Below, piece by piece: positions 26,256 to 34,949 of a stretch of DNA of 64,000 nucleotides. The number at the start of each line of letters is the position of its first letter. Within the stretch, counting starts at the first letter, position 1. This stretch comes from Mycobacterium sp. BK086. Its GTDB lineage: Bacteria > Actinomycetota > Actinomycetes > Mycobacteriales > Mycobacteriaceae. Both the position numbers and the translations under genes were made by a program. The stretch is from contig SNWL01000003.1 of the NCBI GenBank assembly GCA_004362315.1, forward strand, positions 248,001 through 312,000, written 5' to 3'. The notes beneath the pieces were generated by a model, which did not search any database, was not told where the DNA came from, and was given only the letters and a program-made list of their open reading frames with translations.

Positions 26256-27959
26256 GTGGCAGCCCGCCAACACTCGTTGAGTTCGTCAATCGCCCGCTTG
26301 CACGGCGATGAACGCACGGTGGGTTCGCCGCTCAACGCCGCCGAACAGCGCGCGATGCAGCGCACCCGGATGTTCGGCGCGACCGGAACAGTGCTGATGG
26401 CGATAGGTGCGCTGGGCGCAGGCGCCCGCCCCGTCGTGCAGGACCCCACCTTCGGCGTGCGGCTGCTGAACCTGCCGTCGCGCATCCAGACCGTGTCCCT
26501 GACGATGACCACGACCGGCGCGGTGATGATGGCGCTGGCATGGCTGATGCTGGGCCGTTTCGCCCTCGGCAGCCGCCGGATGTCGCGGAGTCAGCTTGAT
26601 CACACCCTGCTGCTGTGGGTCGTGCCGCTGCTGATCGCGCCGCCGATGTACAGCAAGGACGTCTACTCCTATCTGGCGCAAAGCCAGATAGCCCGCAACG
26701 GCCTCGATCCCTACAAGGTCGGACCCGCCCCCGGTCTCGGTCTGGACCATGTCTTCACGCTCTCGGTGCCCAGCCTGTGGCGCGAGACGCCGGCACCCTA
26801 CGGGCCGCTGTTCCTCTGGATCGGCCGTGGCATCTCCGCGCTGACCGGGGAGGACATCGTCGCCGCCGTGCTGAGTCACCGAGTCGTGGTGCTGCTCGGG
26901 GTCGGAATGATCGTGTGGGCGGTGCCGCGGCTGGCCCGCCGCTGCGGGGTCGCCGAGGTCAGTGCCCTGTGGCTCGGTGCGGCCAATCCCCTGCTCCTGA
27001 TGCACCTGGTGGCCGGTATCCACAACGAGGCGCTGATGCTGGGCCTGATGCTGACCGGCACGGAGTTCGCCCTGCGCGGCGTCGACGCGGCGGGTTCCCT
27101 GGTCCCGCGACCGCTGCACTGGCCACATGGACGAGACCAGTGGATCGCCTGGAAACCGCTGGCCATGCTGCTCGTGGGCGCGGTCCTGATCGCGTTGTCC
27201 TCGCAGGTCAAACTGCCGGGTCTGTTGGCGCTGGGCTTCGTGGGCATGGCGCTCGCGCATCGCTGGGGCACGTCGTTCAAGGCGTTCATCGGAGCGACCA
27301 CGCTGATGACGGCGCTGTCGCTGGTGGTGATGGCCGTTATCGGCTGGGCCAGCGGGCTGGGCTTCGGCTGGGTCTTCACGCTCGGCACCGCCAACGTGGT
27401 GCGCAGTTGGATGTCGCCGCCGACGCTGGTGGCGCTGGGCACCGGCCAGGTGGGCATCCTGCTCGGGCTGGGCGACCACACCACCGCCGTGCTGTCCCTG
27501 ACCCGCGCCATGGGCGTGCTGATCATCATGATCACGGTCACCTGGCTGTTGCTGGCGGTGTTCCGGGGCCGCCTGCACCCGGTGGGCGGGCTCGGTGTGG
27601 CACTGGGTGCGACCGTGCTGTTGTTCCCCGTCGTGCAGCCCTGGTACCTGCTGTGGGCGATCATCCCGCTGGCCGCGTGGGCCACCCGCCCCGGCTTCCG
27701 GATCGCGACCATCGCGGTGACGCTCGTCGTCGGGATCTTCGGGCCGACCGCCAACGGCGACCGGTTCGCGCTGTTCCAGATTCTCGACGCCACCCTGGCC
27801 AGCGCGGTGATCGTGCTGCTGCTGATCGCGGTGACGTTCAACCACTTGCCGTGGCGCAAGGTGCCCGGCACCAGCGAGACGTTCAGCGGCCAGGAACCCG
27901 ACCCGGACGAGCCTCCGACGCCACGTCCGGCGCCCGACGCATACGCTGAGTCCCCGTGA
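26256..27959 (+). CDS. mptB: GT-C mannosyltransferase MptB
   Basis: 567 aa polytopic membrane protein, by position the Rv1459c orthologue. MptB is an alpha-1,6-mannosyltransferase using polyprenol-phosphate mannose in lipomannan/lipoarabinomannan core synthesis. About a dozen hydrophobic segments are visible. The first extracytoplasmic loop has MYSKDVYSYLAQSQIARNGLDPY, the GT-C catalytic acidic motif region. The C-terminal tail is hydrophilic and Pro/Glu-rich. Two adjacent GTG codons could start it; the second (26256) fits the leaderless hexamer. Its stop overlaps the next gene by GTGA. Confidence 0.9.
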   Translation: MAARQHSLSSSIARLHGDERTVGSPLNAAEQRAMQRTRMFGATGTVLMAIGALGAGARPVVQDPTFGVRLLNLPSRIQTVSLTMTTTGAVMMALAWLMLGRFALGSRRMSRSQLDHTLLLWVVPLLIAPPMYSKDVYSYLAQSQIARNGLDPYKVGPAPGLGLDHVFTLSVPSLWRETPAPYGPLFLWIGRGISALTGEDIVAAVLSHRVVVLLGVGMIVWAVPRLARRCGVAEVSALWLGAANPLLLMHLVAGIHNEALMLGLMLTGTEFALRGVDAAGSLVPRPLHWPHGRDQWIAWKPLAMLLVGAVLIALSSQVKLPGLLALGFVGMALAHRWGTSFKAFIGATTLMTALSLVVMAVIGWASGLGFGWVFTLGTANVVRSWMSPPTLVALGTGQVGILLGLGDHTTAVLSLTRAMGVLIIMITVTWLLLAVFRGRLHPVGGLGVALGATVLLFPVVQPWYLLWAIIPLAAWATRPGFRIATIAVTLVVGIFGPTANGDRFALFQILDATLASAVIVLLLIAVTFNHLPWRKVPGTSETFSGQEPDPDEPPTPRPAPDAYAESP

Positions 27960-28888
27960 GTTCCGGCCACCAAATCCCCGTGCGACTGCGCGGGGTGTCC
28001 AAGCGCTATGGCACGACGACGGCCGTGTCGAGCCTCGACCTCGAGGTGCACGCCGCCGAGGTGCTGGCGCTGCTGGGCCCCAACGGGGCGGGCAAGACGA
28101 CCACGGTCGAGATGTGCGAGGGGTTCGTCCGGCCGGACGAGGGCACGATCGAGGTGCTCGGCCTGGACCCGGTGGCCGACAACGCGCGGGTGCGCGAGCG
28201 GATCGGAGTCATGCTGCAGGGCGGCGGCGGGTATCCGGCCGCCCGCGCAGGCGAGATGCTCAAGCTGGTGGCCTCGTACGCCGCCAATCCCCTCGATCCG
28301 GCGTGGCTGCTGGACACGCTGGGGCTCACCGATGCCGCCCGCACCACCTATCGGCGGCTATCCGGTGGCCAGCAGCAGCGCCTGGCGCTGGCGTGCGCCC
28401 TGGTCGGGCGCCCCGAGCTGGTCTTCCTCGACGAGCCGACCGCGGGCATGGACGCGCACGCGCGGCTGGTGGTGTGGGAGCTCATCGACGCGCTACGCCG
28501 TGACGGTGTGACGGTGGTGCTGACCACCCATCAGCTCAAGGAGGCCGAGGAGCTGGCCGACCGCATCGTGATCATCGACCACGGCTCGGCCGTCGCGGCG
28601 GGAACGCCCGCCGAACTGATGCACAACGGCGCCGAAGGCCAGCTGCGGTTCACCGCGCCGCGCCAGCTCGACCTGTCGCTGTTGATCGCCGCGCTGCCGG
28701 AAGGCTATGTGGCACGCGAACATTCGCCGGGCGAATATCTGGTCGAGGGCCAGATCGATCCGCAGGTGCTGGCGACGGTGACGGCGTGGTGCGCGCGGCT
28801 CAATGTGCTGGCCACCGACGTGCGGGTGGAACAGCGCAGCCTCGAAGACGTGTTCCTGGAGCTGACCGGTAGGGAGTTGCGGCCATGA
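27956..28888 (+). CDS. ABC transporter ATP-binding protein (Rv1458c-like)
   Basis: 310 aa. Drug- or lipid-export type ATPase: Walker A GPNGAGKTT, Q-loop MLQGGGGYPA, signature RLSGGQQQRLAL, Walker B LVFLDEPTAGMD, H-loop TTHQLKE. The C-terminal 90 residues form the accessory domain common in the DrrA/CcmA group (VRVEQRSLEDVFLELTGREL). It overlaps mptB by GTGA and the permease gene by ATGA. Substrate unknown; the context with mptB and ctaA suggests an envelope or haem-related role but does not prove one. Confidence 0.92.
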   Translation: MSSGHQIPVRLRGVSKRYGTTTAVSSLDLEVHAAEVLALLGPNGAGKTTTVEMCEGFVRPDEGTIEVLGLDPVADNARVRERIGVMLQGGGGYPAARAGEMLKLVASYAANPLDPAWLLDTLGLTDAARTTYRRLSGGQQQRLALACALVGRPELVFLDEPTAGMDAHARLVVWELIDALRRDGVTVVLTTHQLKEAEELADRIVIIDHGSAVAAGTPAELMHNGAEGQLRFTAPRQLDLSLLIAALPEGYVAREHSPGEYLVEGQIDPQVLATVTAWCARLNVLATDVRVEQRSLEDVFLELTGRELRP

Positions 28889-29658
28889 CTCAGCTGTTCC
28901 CGCCGGGCACCTTCTCCCCCGATCCGCGGCCGAGCACGGTGCAGCGGATGCTGGCCGCCCAGTACGGCCTGGAACTGAAACTGTTGCTGCGCAACGGCGA
29001 ACAGCTGCTGCTGACGATGTTCATCCCGATCACCCTGTTGATCGGGCTCACCCTGTTGCCGCTGGGCTCCTTCGGTCCACAGCGCGTCGCGGTCTTCGTT
29101 CCGGCCATCATGGCGCTGGCGGTCATCTCCACCGCGTTCACCGGCCAGGCCATCGCGGTGGCATTCGACCGGCGCTACGGGGCACTGAAACGCTTGGGCG
29201 CCACCGCACTTCCGGTGTGGGGCATCATCGCGGGCAAATCGCTGGCCGTGGTGACCGTGGTGTTTCTGCAGGCGCTGCTGCTCGGTGGCATCGGCCTGGC
29301 GCTGGGCTGGCGACCGCATCCGGCCGGATTGCTGCTCGGCGCGGTGGTGATCGCACTGGGTACGGCAGGCTTCGCGGCGATGGGCCTGCTGCTCGGCGGA
29401 ACGCTGCGCGCCGAGATCGTGCTGGCCGTGGCGAACCTGCTGTGGTTCGTCTTCGCCGGACTGGGCGCGCTGACGCTGGAGACCGACGCGATCCCGCGCG
29501 GGGTCGCATGGGTGGCCCGGCTGACCCCGTCCGGGGCCCTCACCGAGACGCTGACGCAGGCCATGTCACTGTCGGTGGACTGGTTCGGCATCGCGGTACT
29601 GGCGGTGTGGGGTGCGGTGTCGGCGCTGGGCGCGCTGCGCTGGTTCCGCTTCACCTAG
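28885..29658 (+). CDS. ABC transporter permease (Rv1457c-like)
   Basis: 257 aa ABC-2 type permease with six hydrophobic segments, the first about residues 44-62. The region ALTLETDAIPRGVAWVARLTPSGALTETLTQAM is the typical ABC-2 stretch before the last helix. It pairs with the ATPase gene it overlaps by 4 bases to make a full exporter. Its TAG stop shares CTAG with the convergent PhlG-like gene. Confidence 0.9.
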   Translation: MTQLFPPGTFSPDPRPSTVQRMLAAQYGLELKLLLRNGEQLLLTMFIPITLLIGLTLLPLGSFGPQRVAVFVPAIMALAVISTAFTGQAIAVAFDRRYGALKRLGATALPVWGIIAGKSLAVVTVVFLQALLLGGIGLALGWRPHPAGLLLGAVVIALGTAGFAAMGLLLGGTLRAEIVLAVANLLWFVFAGLGALTLETDAIPRGVAWVARLTPSGALTETLTQAMSLSVDWFGIAVLAVWGAVSALGALRWFRFT

Positions 29659-30275
29659 GCCTCAAGCCCGGGCAGCAGGTGCTCGAGCTGGCCGACCTCC
29701 TCGATGTTGTGCCGCACCCAGGCCCGCAGCATGTCGTCTCCGAATCGGCGGGCCAGCACCCGGTTCACCGGAGCCAGTAGCGGACTGCGAGCACCCAGGT
29801 CCATCACGCTGACGTAGTGCGCACCGTCGGGGCCCGGTGACCAGGTGTGTTCGAGCTGGAAGATCACCGCGCCGGCCAGCCGCTGCACCAGACGGATGCC
29901 GGTGGCGTCGAGTTTTTCGACCCGGTCGACGACGTCGACGTGATACTCCGGGCGTCCGCCGAACCGCTCGACGATGCGGAATCGCGCGCCTTCCGCGGCA
30001 CCGCCGCCCGGTGCGGGGCGGGCCAGTTCCCAGCGGATGTGATCCAACGGATGCCACGCGAGATAGCGGTCCATGACAGCGCCGCCGTAGCTCATCGTCC
30101 CGCCCAGGTTCGTGAACCAGTCCAGCAGCATCGCCGGGGTGACACCGGCGAGCGGGCGATGCACGATCGTCGCCCGGCGCCGGTGGTGCGGCGCGTGGGC
30201 GTATCCGACCGTCGCGGTGTCAACGGTCCGCAGTGGATAGACGACCGGGCGTGCGGCAGGTGTCAGCGTGACCAT
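29655..30275 (-). CDS. DAPG hydrolase (PhlG)-like protein
   Basis: 206 aa, soluble, START/SRPBCC-like. In PhlG, a zinc-dependent C-C hydrolase of 2,4-diacetylphloroglucinol, the metal ligands are two His and two Glu, the last two as HxxxE near the C-terminus. Here the pattern recurs: YLAWHPLDHIRWE, then a Glu 28 residues later (FRIVERFGG), and HNIEE (HxxxE) near residue 191. The assignment rests on this pattern only; a plain polyketide-cyclase-like protein is the alternative. It is divergent from a TetR gene and absent from the H37Rv order. A TACATT hexamer precedes ATG 30275 by 7 bases. Confidence 0.6.
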   Translation of the reverse strand: MVTLTPAARPVVYPLRTVDTATVGYAHAPHHRRRATIVHRPLAGVTPAMLLDWFTNLGGTMSYGGAVMDRYLAWHPLDHIRWELARPAPGGGAAEGARFRIVERFGGRPEYHVDVVDRVEKLDATGIRLVQRLAGAVIFQLEHTWSPGPDGAHYVSVMDLGARSPLLAPVNRVLARRFGDDMLRAWVRHNIEEVGQLEHLLPGLEA

Positions 30276-30282
30276 GTTCAGG

Positions 30283-30288
30283 AATGTA
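30283..30288 (-). promoter_or_regulatory. -10 hexamer of the PhlG-like gene, leaderless arrangement
   Basis: TACATT on the minus strand, 7 bases before ATG 30275. It lies in the 56-base divergent promoter shared with the TetR gene. Confidence 0.45.
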
Positions 30289-30305
30289 TGCTCACTCGAT
30301 TAGAT

Positions 30306-30315
30306 ACGCAAGCGT
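30306..30315. promoter_or_regulatory. Candidate TetR operator half-palindrome
   Basis: ACGCAAGCGT: arms ACGC and GCGT around AA, in the divergent gap between the PhlG-like and TetR genes, 16 bases before the tetR ATG. Short, so only suggestive. Confidence 0.3.
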
Positions 30316-30331
30316 TTCTTATGGAGGAGTA

Positions 30332-30922
30332 ATGGCACGCCGACGCGGTGCTGAGCTCGAGGCGGCGATCCACGCCGCGGTGTGGGAATTGCTGGTCGCC
30401 GGCGGCGCGAGCGCGGTGACAATGGAGGCGGTGGCGACGGCCGCGGGCACCAGTAAGCCGGTGCTGTACCGGCGCTGGCCGGACCGCTCCGCACTGCTGC
30501 GGGCCACCCTGCTGCAGACGGCGACGACGGCGATCCCGCACGACGACACCGGCAGCTACCGCACCGACATGCTCGCCATCCTGCGCGGCTGGGCGGCGCT
30601 GTTCACCGGCCGGGCGGCCACCGCGATGCGCGCGATCGTCGCCGCGATGGCACACGACGACGAGCTGGCCGGCGCGTTCCGCGACGGGGTCATCGGGTGG
30701 CGCAAGGACGAGATGGCGGCATTGCTGGCCCGCGGGGTCGCGCGCGGTGACGTTCGCGCCGACGTTCCGGTGGACATTGCCCGCGAACTGGGCCAGAGCG
30801 TGCTGTGGCATCGGCTGCTGATCACCGGCGACCCGATCGACGACGATCTCGTCGTACGTCTCGTCGACGAGGTACTGGTTCCCTTCGTCGCGCCGCACTC
30901 CCCTACTACAGCCCGTAGTTAA
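30332..30922 (+). CDS. TetR/AcrR-family regulator
   Basis: 196 aa. The N-terminal TetR helix-turn-helix includes AAVWELLVAGGASAVTMEAVATAAGTSKPVLYRRWPDRSALL (residues about 13-54). The C-terminal domain is all-alpha. ATG 30332 has a strong GGAGGAGT site; the frame is open upstream but without a better start. Divergent from the PhlG-like gene and probably its local regulator. The ctaA gene starts 20 bases downstream from its own promoter. Confidence 0.9.
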   Translation: MARRRGAELEAAIHAAVWELLVAGGASAVTMEAVATAAGTSKPVLYRRWPDRSALLRATLLQTATTAIPHDDTGSYRTDMLAILRGWAALFTGRAATAMRAIVAAMAHDDELAGAFRDGVIGWRKDEMAALLARGVARGDVRADVPVDIARELGQSVLWHRLLITGDPIDDDLVVRLVDEVLVPFVAPHSPTTARS

Positions 30923-30930
30923 TCGTCCTC

Positions 30931-30936
30931 TACGAT
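30931..30936 (+). promoter_or_regulatory. -10 hexamer of ctaA, leaderless arrangement
   Basis: TACGAT ends 6 bases before GTG 30943, with no ribosome site between. Confidence 0.5.
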
Positions 30937-30942
30937 CAGCCC

Positions 30943-31890
30943 GTGCGGTTTTTCCTGCGGCTGGTGGACCTGCTGCCACTGCCGAGCCTGCGCGTCCAGC
31001 GCATCATCGCCGCCGCGGTCATCCTCACTCAGGGCGGTATCGCCGTCACCGGCGCGATCGTCCGGGTGACGGCATCGGGGCTGGGCTGCCCGACGTGGCC
31101 GCAGTGCTTCCCCGGCAGCTTCGTTCCCGTCCCGCACGCCGAAGTGCCCGGCATCCATCAGGCCGTCGAGTTCGGCAACCGGATGATCACCTTCCTCGTC
31201 GTCATCACCGCGGCCCTGGCCGTCCTGGCCGTGACCCGCGCCCGGCGCCGCCGCGAGGTTCTGGTCTACGCCTGGCTCATGCCTGCTTCGACGGTGCTGC
31301 AGGCGGTACTGGGCGGCATCACCGTGCTGACCGGCCTGGCCTGGTGGACCGTCGCGATCCACCTGCTGGTCTCGATGGGCATGGTGTGGCTGGCCACCCT
31401 GCTCTACGTCAAGATCGGCGAGCCCGACGACGGCATCCCCACTGTGCTGGTGCCCAAGCCGCTGCGGCATCTGACCCTGCTCGGCGCGCTGACGCTGACC
31501 GCCACATTGGTGACCGGCACGCTGGTGACCGCGGCGGGACCGCATGCCGGCGACAAGAGCCCGCAGCGCACGGTGCCGCGGCTGGAGGTGGAGATCCTCA
31601 CGCTGGTGCACATGCACTCGACGCTGCTGATCGCCTACCTGGCGCTGCTGGTCGGGCTGGCCGCCGGCCTGCAGGCGGTGTACGCCCCACGGCTCATCAT
31701 GCGACGGCTGGCAGTTCTGGTCGCGCTGGTCGTGGCCCAGGGGTTGATCGGTGCGGTGCAGTTCTTCACCGGCGTACCGGCCGCACTGGTCGCGTTGCAC
31801 GTCGCGGGCGCGGCGGCAGCCACCGCCGGCACCGCCGCGCTATGGGCGTCGATGCGACAGCGGACCGAGCCCAAGACGCTCGAGAGCTGA
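30943..31890 (+). CDS. ctaA: Heme A synthase CtaA
   Basis: 315 aa, eight hydrophobic segments in two four-helix halves. It oxidises heme O to heme A for cytochrome aa3 oxidase. Conserved His occur in IHQAVEFGNRM, IHLLVSMGM, VHMHSTLL and LHVAGAAA, and the Cys-containing loop GLGCPTWPQCFPG is typical of CtaA. The downstream ctaB gene supplies its substrate heme O. GTG start with leaderless-type hexamer. The end overlaps the convergent ATP-grasp gene by 51 bases. Corresponds to H37Rv Rv1456c. Confidence 0.95.
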   Translation: MRFFLRLVDLLPLPSLRVQRIIAAAVILTQGGIAVTGAIVRVTASGLGCPTWPQCFPGSFVPVPHAEVPGIHQAVEFGNRMITFLVVITAALAVLAVTRARRRREVLVYAWLMPASTVLQAVLGGITVLTGLAWWTVAIHLLVSMGMVWLATLLYVKIGEPDDGIPTVLVPKPLRHLTLLGALTLTATLVTGTLVTAAGPHAGDKSPQRTVPRLEVEILTLVHMHSTLLIAYLALLVGLAAGLQAVYAPRLIMRRLAVLVALVVAQGLIGAVQFFTGVPAALVALHVAGAAAATAGTAALWASMRQRTEPKTLES

Positions 31891-32790
31891 TTCGACCTCG
31901 AGGGCGAACGCGCGCTGCTGCAGCGCTCGGGTCGTCTCGTCGAGCTGCAACCAGCCGAGCCCAGGCTCGATCACCTCGAGCTCGAGGAGCAGCGGATTGT
32001 CCGGGCCGCCGATGAGATCGACCCGGGCATAGAGCAATTCGGACGTGGCGATGCCCAGGTGGCTGCCCGCGGCCGCCAGCGCGGCGGCCCCGACCTCCCA
32101 CATCGCGACGTCGGGATCGGCCGAGGCGAGCGTCTCGGTGACGTACGTGCCCGACTCGTCGAGCAGCGTGTCCTCGCCTTCGGGCGGCAGCATCGGGCCC
32201 TTGGTGAAGGCGTGCGACTGCTTGCCGCCGAGGAACACCAGCGCGGTCTCCCCCTGCTCGACGCGCGCGTCGTAGGGCTGCACCAGTGCCGTGCGCCCGG
32301 AGTCCTGCAGGGCCGCGACATGGGCGCGAGCGGCGGCATGGTCGACAAAGCGGCCGGTGTCGATCGAGCCGGCGCCGATCGCGGGCTTGACGACGATCTC
32401 ACCCTTGGGCAGTTTCACCTTGTCGCCCGGCTCGAAAAAGTACGACGGCAGGCTCGGCACGCCCGCGTCGGCCAGGTCCTGCAGGTAGTGCTTGTCACTG
32501 TTCCACGCGACCACCTCGGGCGCGTTCAGCAGATTGCGCACCCGGGTCGTCCAGGCCAGGAATTCGTCGCGGCGTTCGGCGTAATCCCATGCCGCGCGCA
32601 GGATCACCAGATCTGCGGTCTCGGTCGCGGGATCGTCCCAGGACAGCCAGCGGGCGTGCAAGCCGCGTGCACGCAGCGCCCCGACCAGGCCGTCGTCGTC
32701 GCCGTCACCGGAGACCAGCCGCGGGCAGCCGGCCAGCACGATGCTCGGGTGGAAGACGTCGGGACGTGCCAGATTCGAGGGTCGGCTCAC
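31840..32790 (-). CDS. ATP-grasp domain protein
   Basis: 316 aa from GTG 32790 (MSRPSNLARPD). Glutathione-synthase/RimK-like ATP-grasp fold: an N-terminal pre-grasp domain (HPSIVLAGCPRLVSGDGDDDGLVGAL), the nucleotide Lys in GEIVVKPAIGAGSIDTGRF, and Mg ligands near LLLELEVIEPGLGW. It should ligate an acid to an amine using ATP; the substrate is unknown. Upstream GTG 32814 is in frame but would run into the divergent oxidoreductase start at 32809. The C-terminal 17 codons overlap ctaA on the other strand. Not part of the H37Rv order I recall. Confidence 0.82.
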   Translation of the reverse strand: MSRPSNLARPDVFHPSIVLAGCPRLVSGDGDDDGLVGALRARGLHARWLSWDDPATETADLVILRAAWDYAERRDEFLAWTTRVRNLLNAPEVVAWNSDKHYLQDLADAGVPSLPSYFFEPGDKVKLPKGEIVVKPAIGAGSIDTGRFVDHAAARAHVAALQDSGRTALVQPYDARVEQGETALVFLGGKQSHAFTKGPMLPPEGEDTLLDESGTYVTETLASADPDVAMWEVGAAALAAAGSHLGIATSELLYARVDLIGGPDNPLLLELEVIEPGLGWLQLDETTRALQQRAFALEVESALERLGLGPLSHRRP

Positions 32791-32808
32791 ACCGGGGATG
32801 ATAGTGAC

Positions 32809-33783
32809 ATGCACGCAATCGAAGTCGCCGAGACGGGCGGCCCCGAGGTCCTGAACTACGTCGAGAAGCCGAAGCCCGAGCCAGGTGCGGGCGAGGTGCT
32901 CATCGAGGCGGACGCGATCGGCGTCAACTACATCGACACCTACTTCAGGTCCGGCCTCTACCCGCGAGACCTGCCCTTCGTGCTGGGCACCGAGGTCTGC
33001 GGGACGGTCGCCGCCGTCGGCTCCGATGTCGCCGCGATCAAGCCCGGCGATCGGGTGGTCACCGCCCAGGCTTCCGGCGCGTACGCCGAATTCTGCACGG
33101 CGCCAGCCGATTTCATCGCTTACGTACCCGACAATGTCCCGTCGGACGCGGTCGCCTCGGCACTGCTCAAGGGCATGACCGCGCACTACCTGATCAAGTC
33201 GGTGTATCCGGTGCAGGCCCGCGATTTCGTGCTCGTGCATGCCGGTGCCGGCGGCGTCGGGCTGATCCTGACCCAGTGGGCGACCAGCCTGGGCGCGCGG
33301 GTGATCACCACGGCGTCCGGCCCGGAGAAGGCCGAGTTGTCGCGGCAGGCCGGGGCGATCGAGGTGCTCGACTATCCCGAGGACCCGGCCGATTTCGCCG
33401 CCACGATCCGTGAGCTCACCAACGGCCATGGCGTCGCCGCGGTGTACGACGGGGTGGGCAAGACCACATTCGACGCGAGCCTGGCCAGCCTGGCGATTCG
33501 GGGCACGCTGGCCCTGTTCGGCGCCTCCAGCGGGCCCGTCCCCCCGGTGGACCCACAGCGGCTCAACGCCGCCGGATCGGTGTTCCTGACCCGCCCGAAC
33601 CTCGCGCACTTCACCCGCACGCCCGACGAATTCGCTTGGCGAGCCGGTGAATTGCTGGATGCGATCTCAGACGGTTCGATCACGATCACCGTCGGCGGGC
33701 ACTACCCGCTGGCGGAAGCCGCCCGGGCGCACACCGATCTGCAGGGCCGCAAGACCACCGGCTCGATCGTGCTGCTGCCCTAG
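32809..33783 (+). CDS. qor: NADPH:quinone oxidoreductase (zeta-crystallin type)
   Basis: 324 aa medium-chain dehydrogenase without structural zinc cysteines. GroES-like N-terminal half ([16 protein letters not shown]) and Rossmann half with [25 protein letters not shown]. It reduces quinones with NADPH. Between the ATP-grasp and ctaB genes as in H37Rv (Rv1454c). Its stop shares CTAG with ctaB. Confidence 0.92.
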   Translation: MHAIEVAETGGPEVLNYVEKPKPEPGAGEVLIEADAIGVNYIDTYFRSGLYPRDLPFVLGTEVCGTVAAVGSDVAAIKPGDRVVTAQASGAYAEFCTAPADFIAYVPDNVPSDAVASALLKGMTAHYLIKSVYPVQARDFVLVHAGAGGVGLILTQWATSLGARVITTASGPEKAELSRQAGAIEVLDYPEDPADFAATIRELTNGHGVAAVYDGVGKTTFDASLASLAIRGTLALFGASSGPVPPVDPQRLNAAGSVFLTRPNLAHFTRTPDEFAWRAGELLDAISDGSITITVGGHYPLAEAARAHTDLQGRKTTGSIVLLP

Positions 33784-34706
33784 AGCAGGGTCGGCAGCGC
33801 CAGCACCGAATCGACAGCCAGCGCGACGAACACGACGGCCAGGTAGTTGTTCGAGTGCAGGAACAACCGCAGCGGCTTGACCGGGTTGCCGCGGCGCACG
33901 CCCGCGTGCAGCGTGTGGGCCATCACCAGGAACCAGGCCCCGGCCAGCGCGGCCACCGAGCCGTACAGCCAGCCGGCAGCGGGGACCAGCGCGAGCGTGG
34001 CCAGCACGGTGAGCCAGGTGTAGATCAGGATCTGCCTGGTGACCTGCAGCTCGGTGGCGACCACCGGCAGCATCGGCACACCGGCGGCTGCGTAGTCGTC
34101 CTTGTACTTCATGGCCAGTGCCCAGGTGTGCGGCGGCGTCCAGAAGAAGATGATGGCGAACATCACCAGCGCCTGCCAGCCGATCGTGTCGGTGACGGCC
34201 GACCAGCCGATCATCACCGGCATGCAGCCGGCCGCGCCGCCCCACACCACGTTCTGCGAGGTGCGCCGCTTGAGCAGCAGGGTGTAGACCAGCACGTAGA
34301 ACGCGATGGTGGCGGCGGCCAGATGTGCCGACAGCAGGTTCGTCGTCCACCACAGCCAGAAGAACGATCCGACCGACAGCGCCAGCCCGAAGACCAGCGC
34401 GTGGCTGCGGGGCACGGTGGCCCGAGCCAGCGGTCGTCGCTCCGTGCGCTTCATCACCTTGTCGATGTCGGCGTCCGCCACGCAGTTCAGCGTGTTCGCG
34501 CCCGCCGCGGCCAACAGGCCGCCGAACAGAGTGTTGAAGATCAGTGGGAGGTCGACGGTGCCGCGGCCGGCCAGCAACATGGCCGGGATGGTGGTGACGA
34601 GCAACAGCTCGATGACGCGCGGCTTGGTCAGGGCGACGTAGCCCAGAAGCCGATCGCGGAATCGGATAGGCGCCCCGTCAACGAGGTGCACCTCACGAAC
34701 TCTCAC
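33780..34706 (-). CDS. ctaB: Protoheme IX farnesyltransferase CtaB
   Basis: 308 aa, the H37Rv Rv1451 length. UbiA-family integral membrane prenyltransferase that farnesylates haem B to heme O. The first Asp-rich motif is [20 protein letters not shown]; the second is in [16 protein letters not shown]. About nine hydrophobic segments. GTG 34706 has AGGAG 8 bases before it, which decides the start over longer open frames. Works upstream of CtaA in cytochrome oxidase assembly. Confidence 0.95.
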   Translation of the reverse strand: MRVREVHLVDGAPIRFRDRLLGYVALTKPRVIELLLVTTIPAMLLAGRGTVDLPLIFNTLFGGLLAAAGANTLNCVADADIDKVMKRTERRPLARATVPRSHALVFGLALSVGSFFWLWWTTNLLSAHLAAATIAFYVLVYTLLLKRRTSQNVVWGGAAGCMPVMIGWSAVTDTIGWQALVMFAIIFFWTPPHTWALAMKYKDDYAAAGVPMLPVVATELQVTRQILIYTWLTVLATLALVPAAGWLYGSVAALAGAWFLVMAHTLHAGVRRGNPVKPLRLFLHSNNYLAVVFVALAVDSVLALPTLL

Positions 34707-34949
34707 GCAACCGACTCCTGACAGACCTGCCGACGATCTACTACAGAGGATGGTAGACGGCCCGGTTCGAGTTTCAGAACTGAAGGGTCGATTCACGGCG
34801 ATTACATCGTGATGACACAGTTCCGGGTGTAGAGCTTCACCGGCGGGTAACGCTGGTAGCAGCACTATGCAGCAAGGGACCCACCGGCATTAGGGTGAAG
34901 AGGACCACCCCAGCTTGCCAGCCCCTTTGACGATGCCAGGAGCGAGTTA
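34707..34949. promoter_or_regulatory. Divergent promoter region ctaB/tkt
   Basis: A 243-base gap with no ORF. It holds a 12-base palindrome at 34773-34784 (arms TTCAG/CTGAA) and, nearer tkt, a TAGGGT hexamer at 34891-34896 that would give a leader of about 47 bases with AGGAGCGA before GTG 34950. No known regulator site recognised. Confidence 0.4.
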
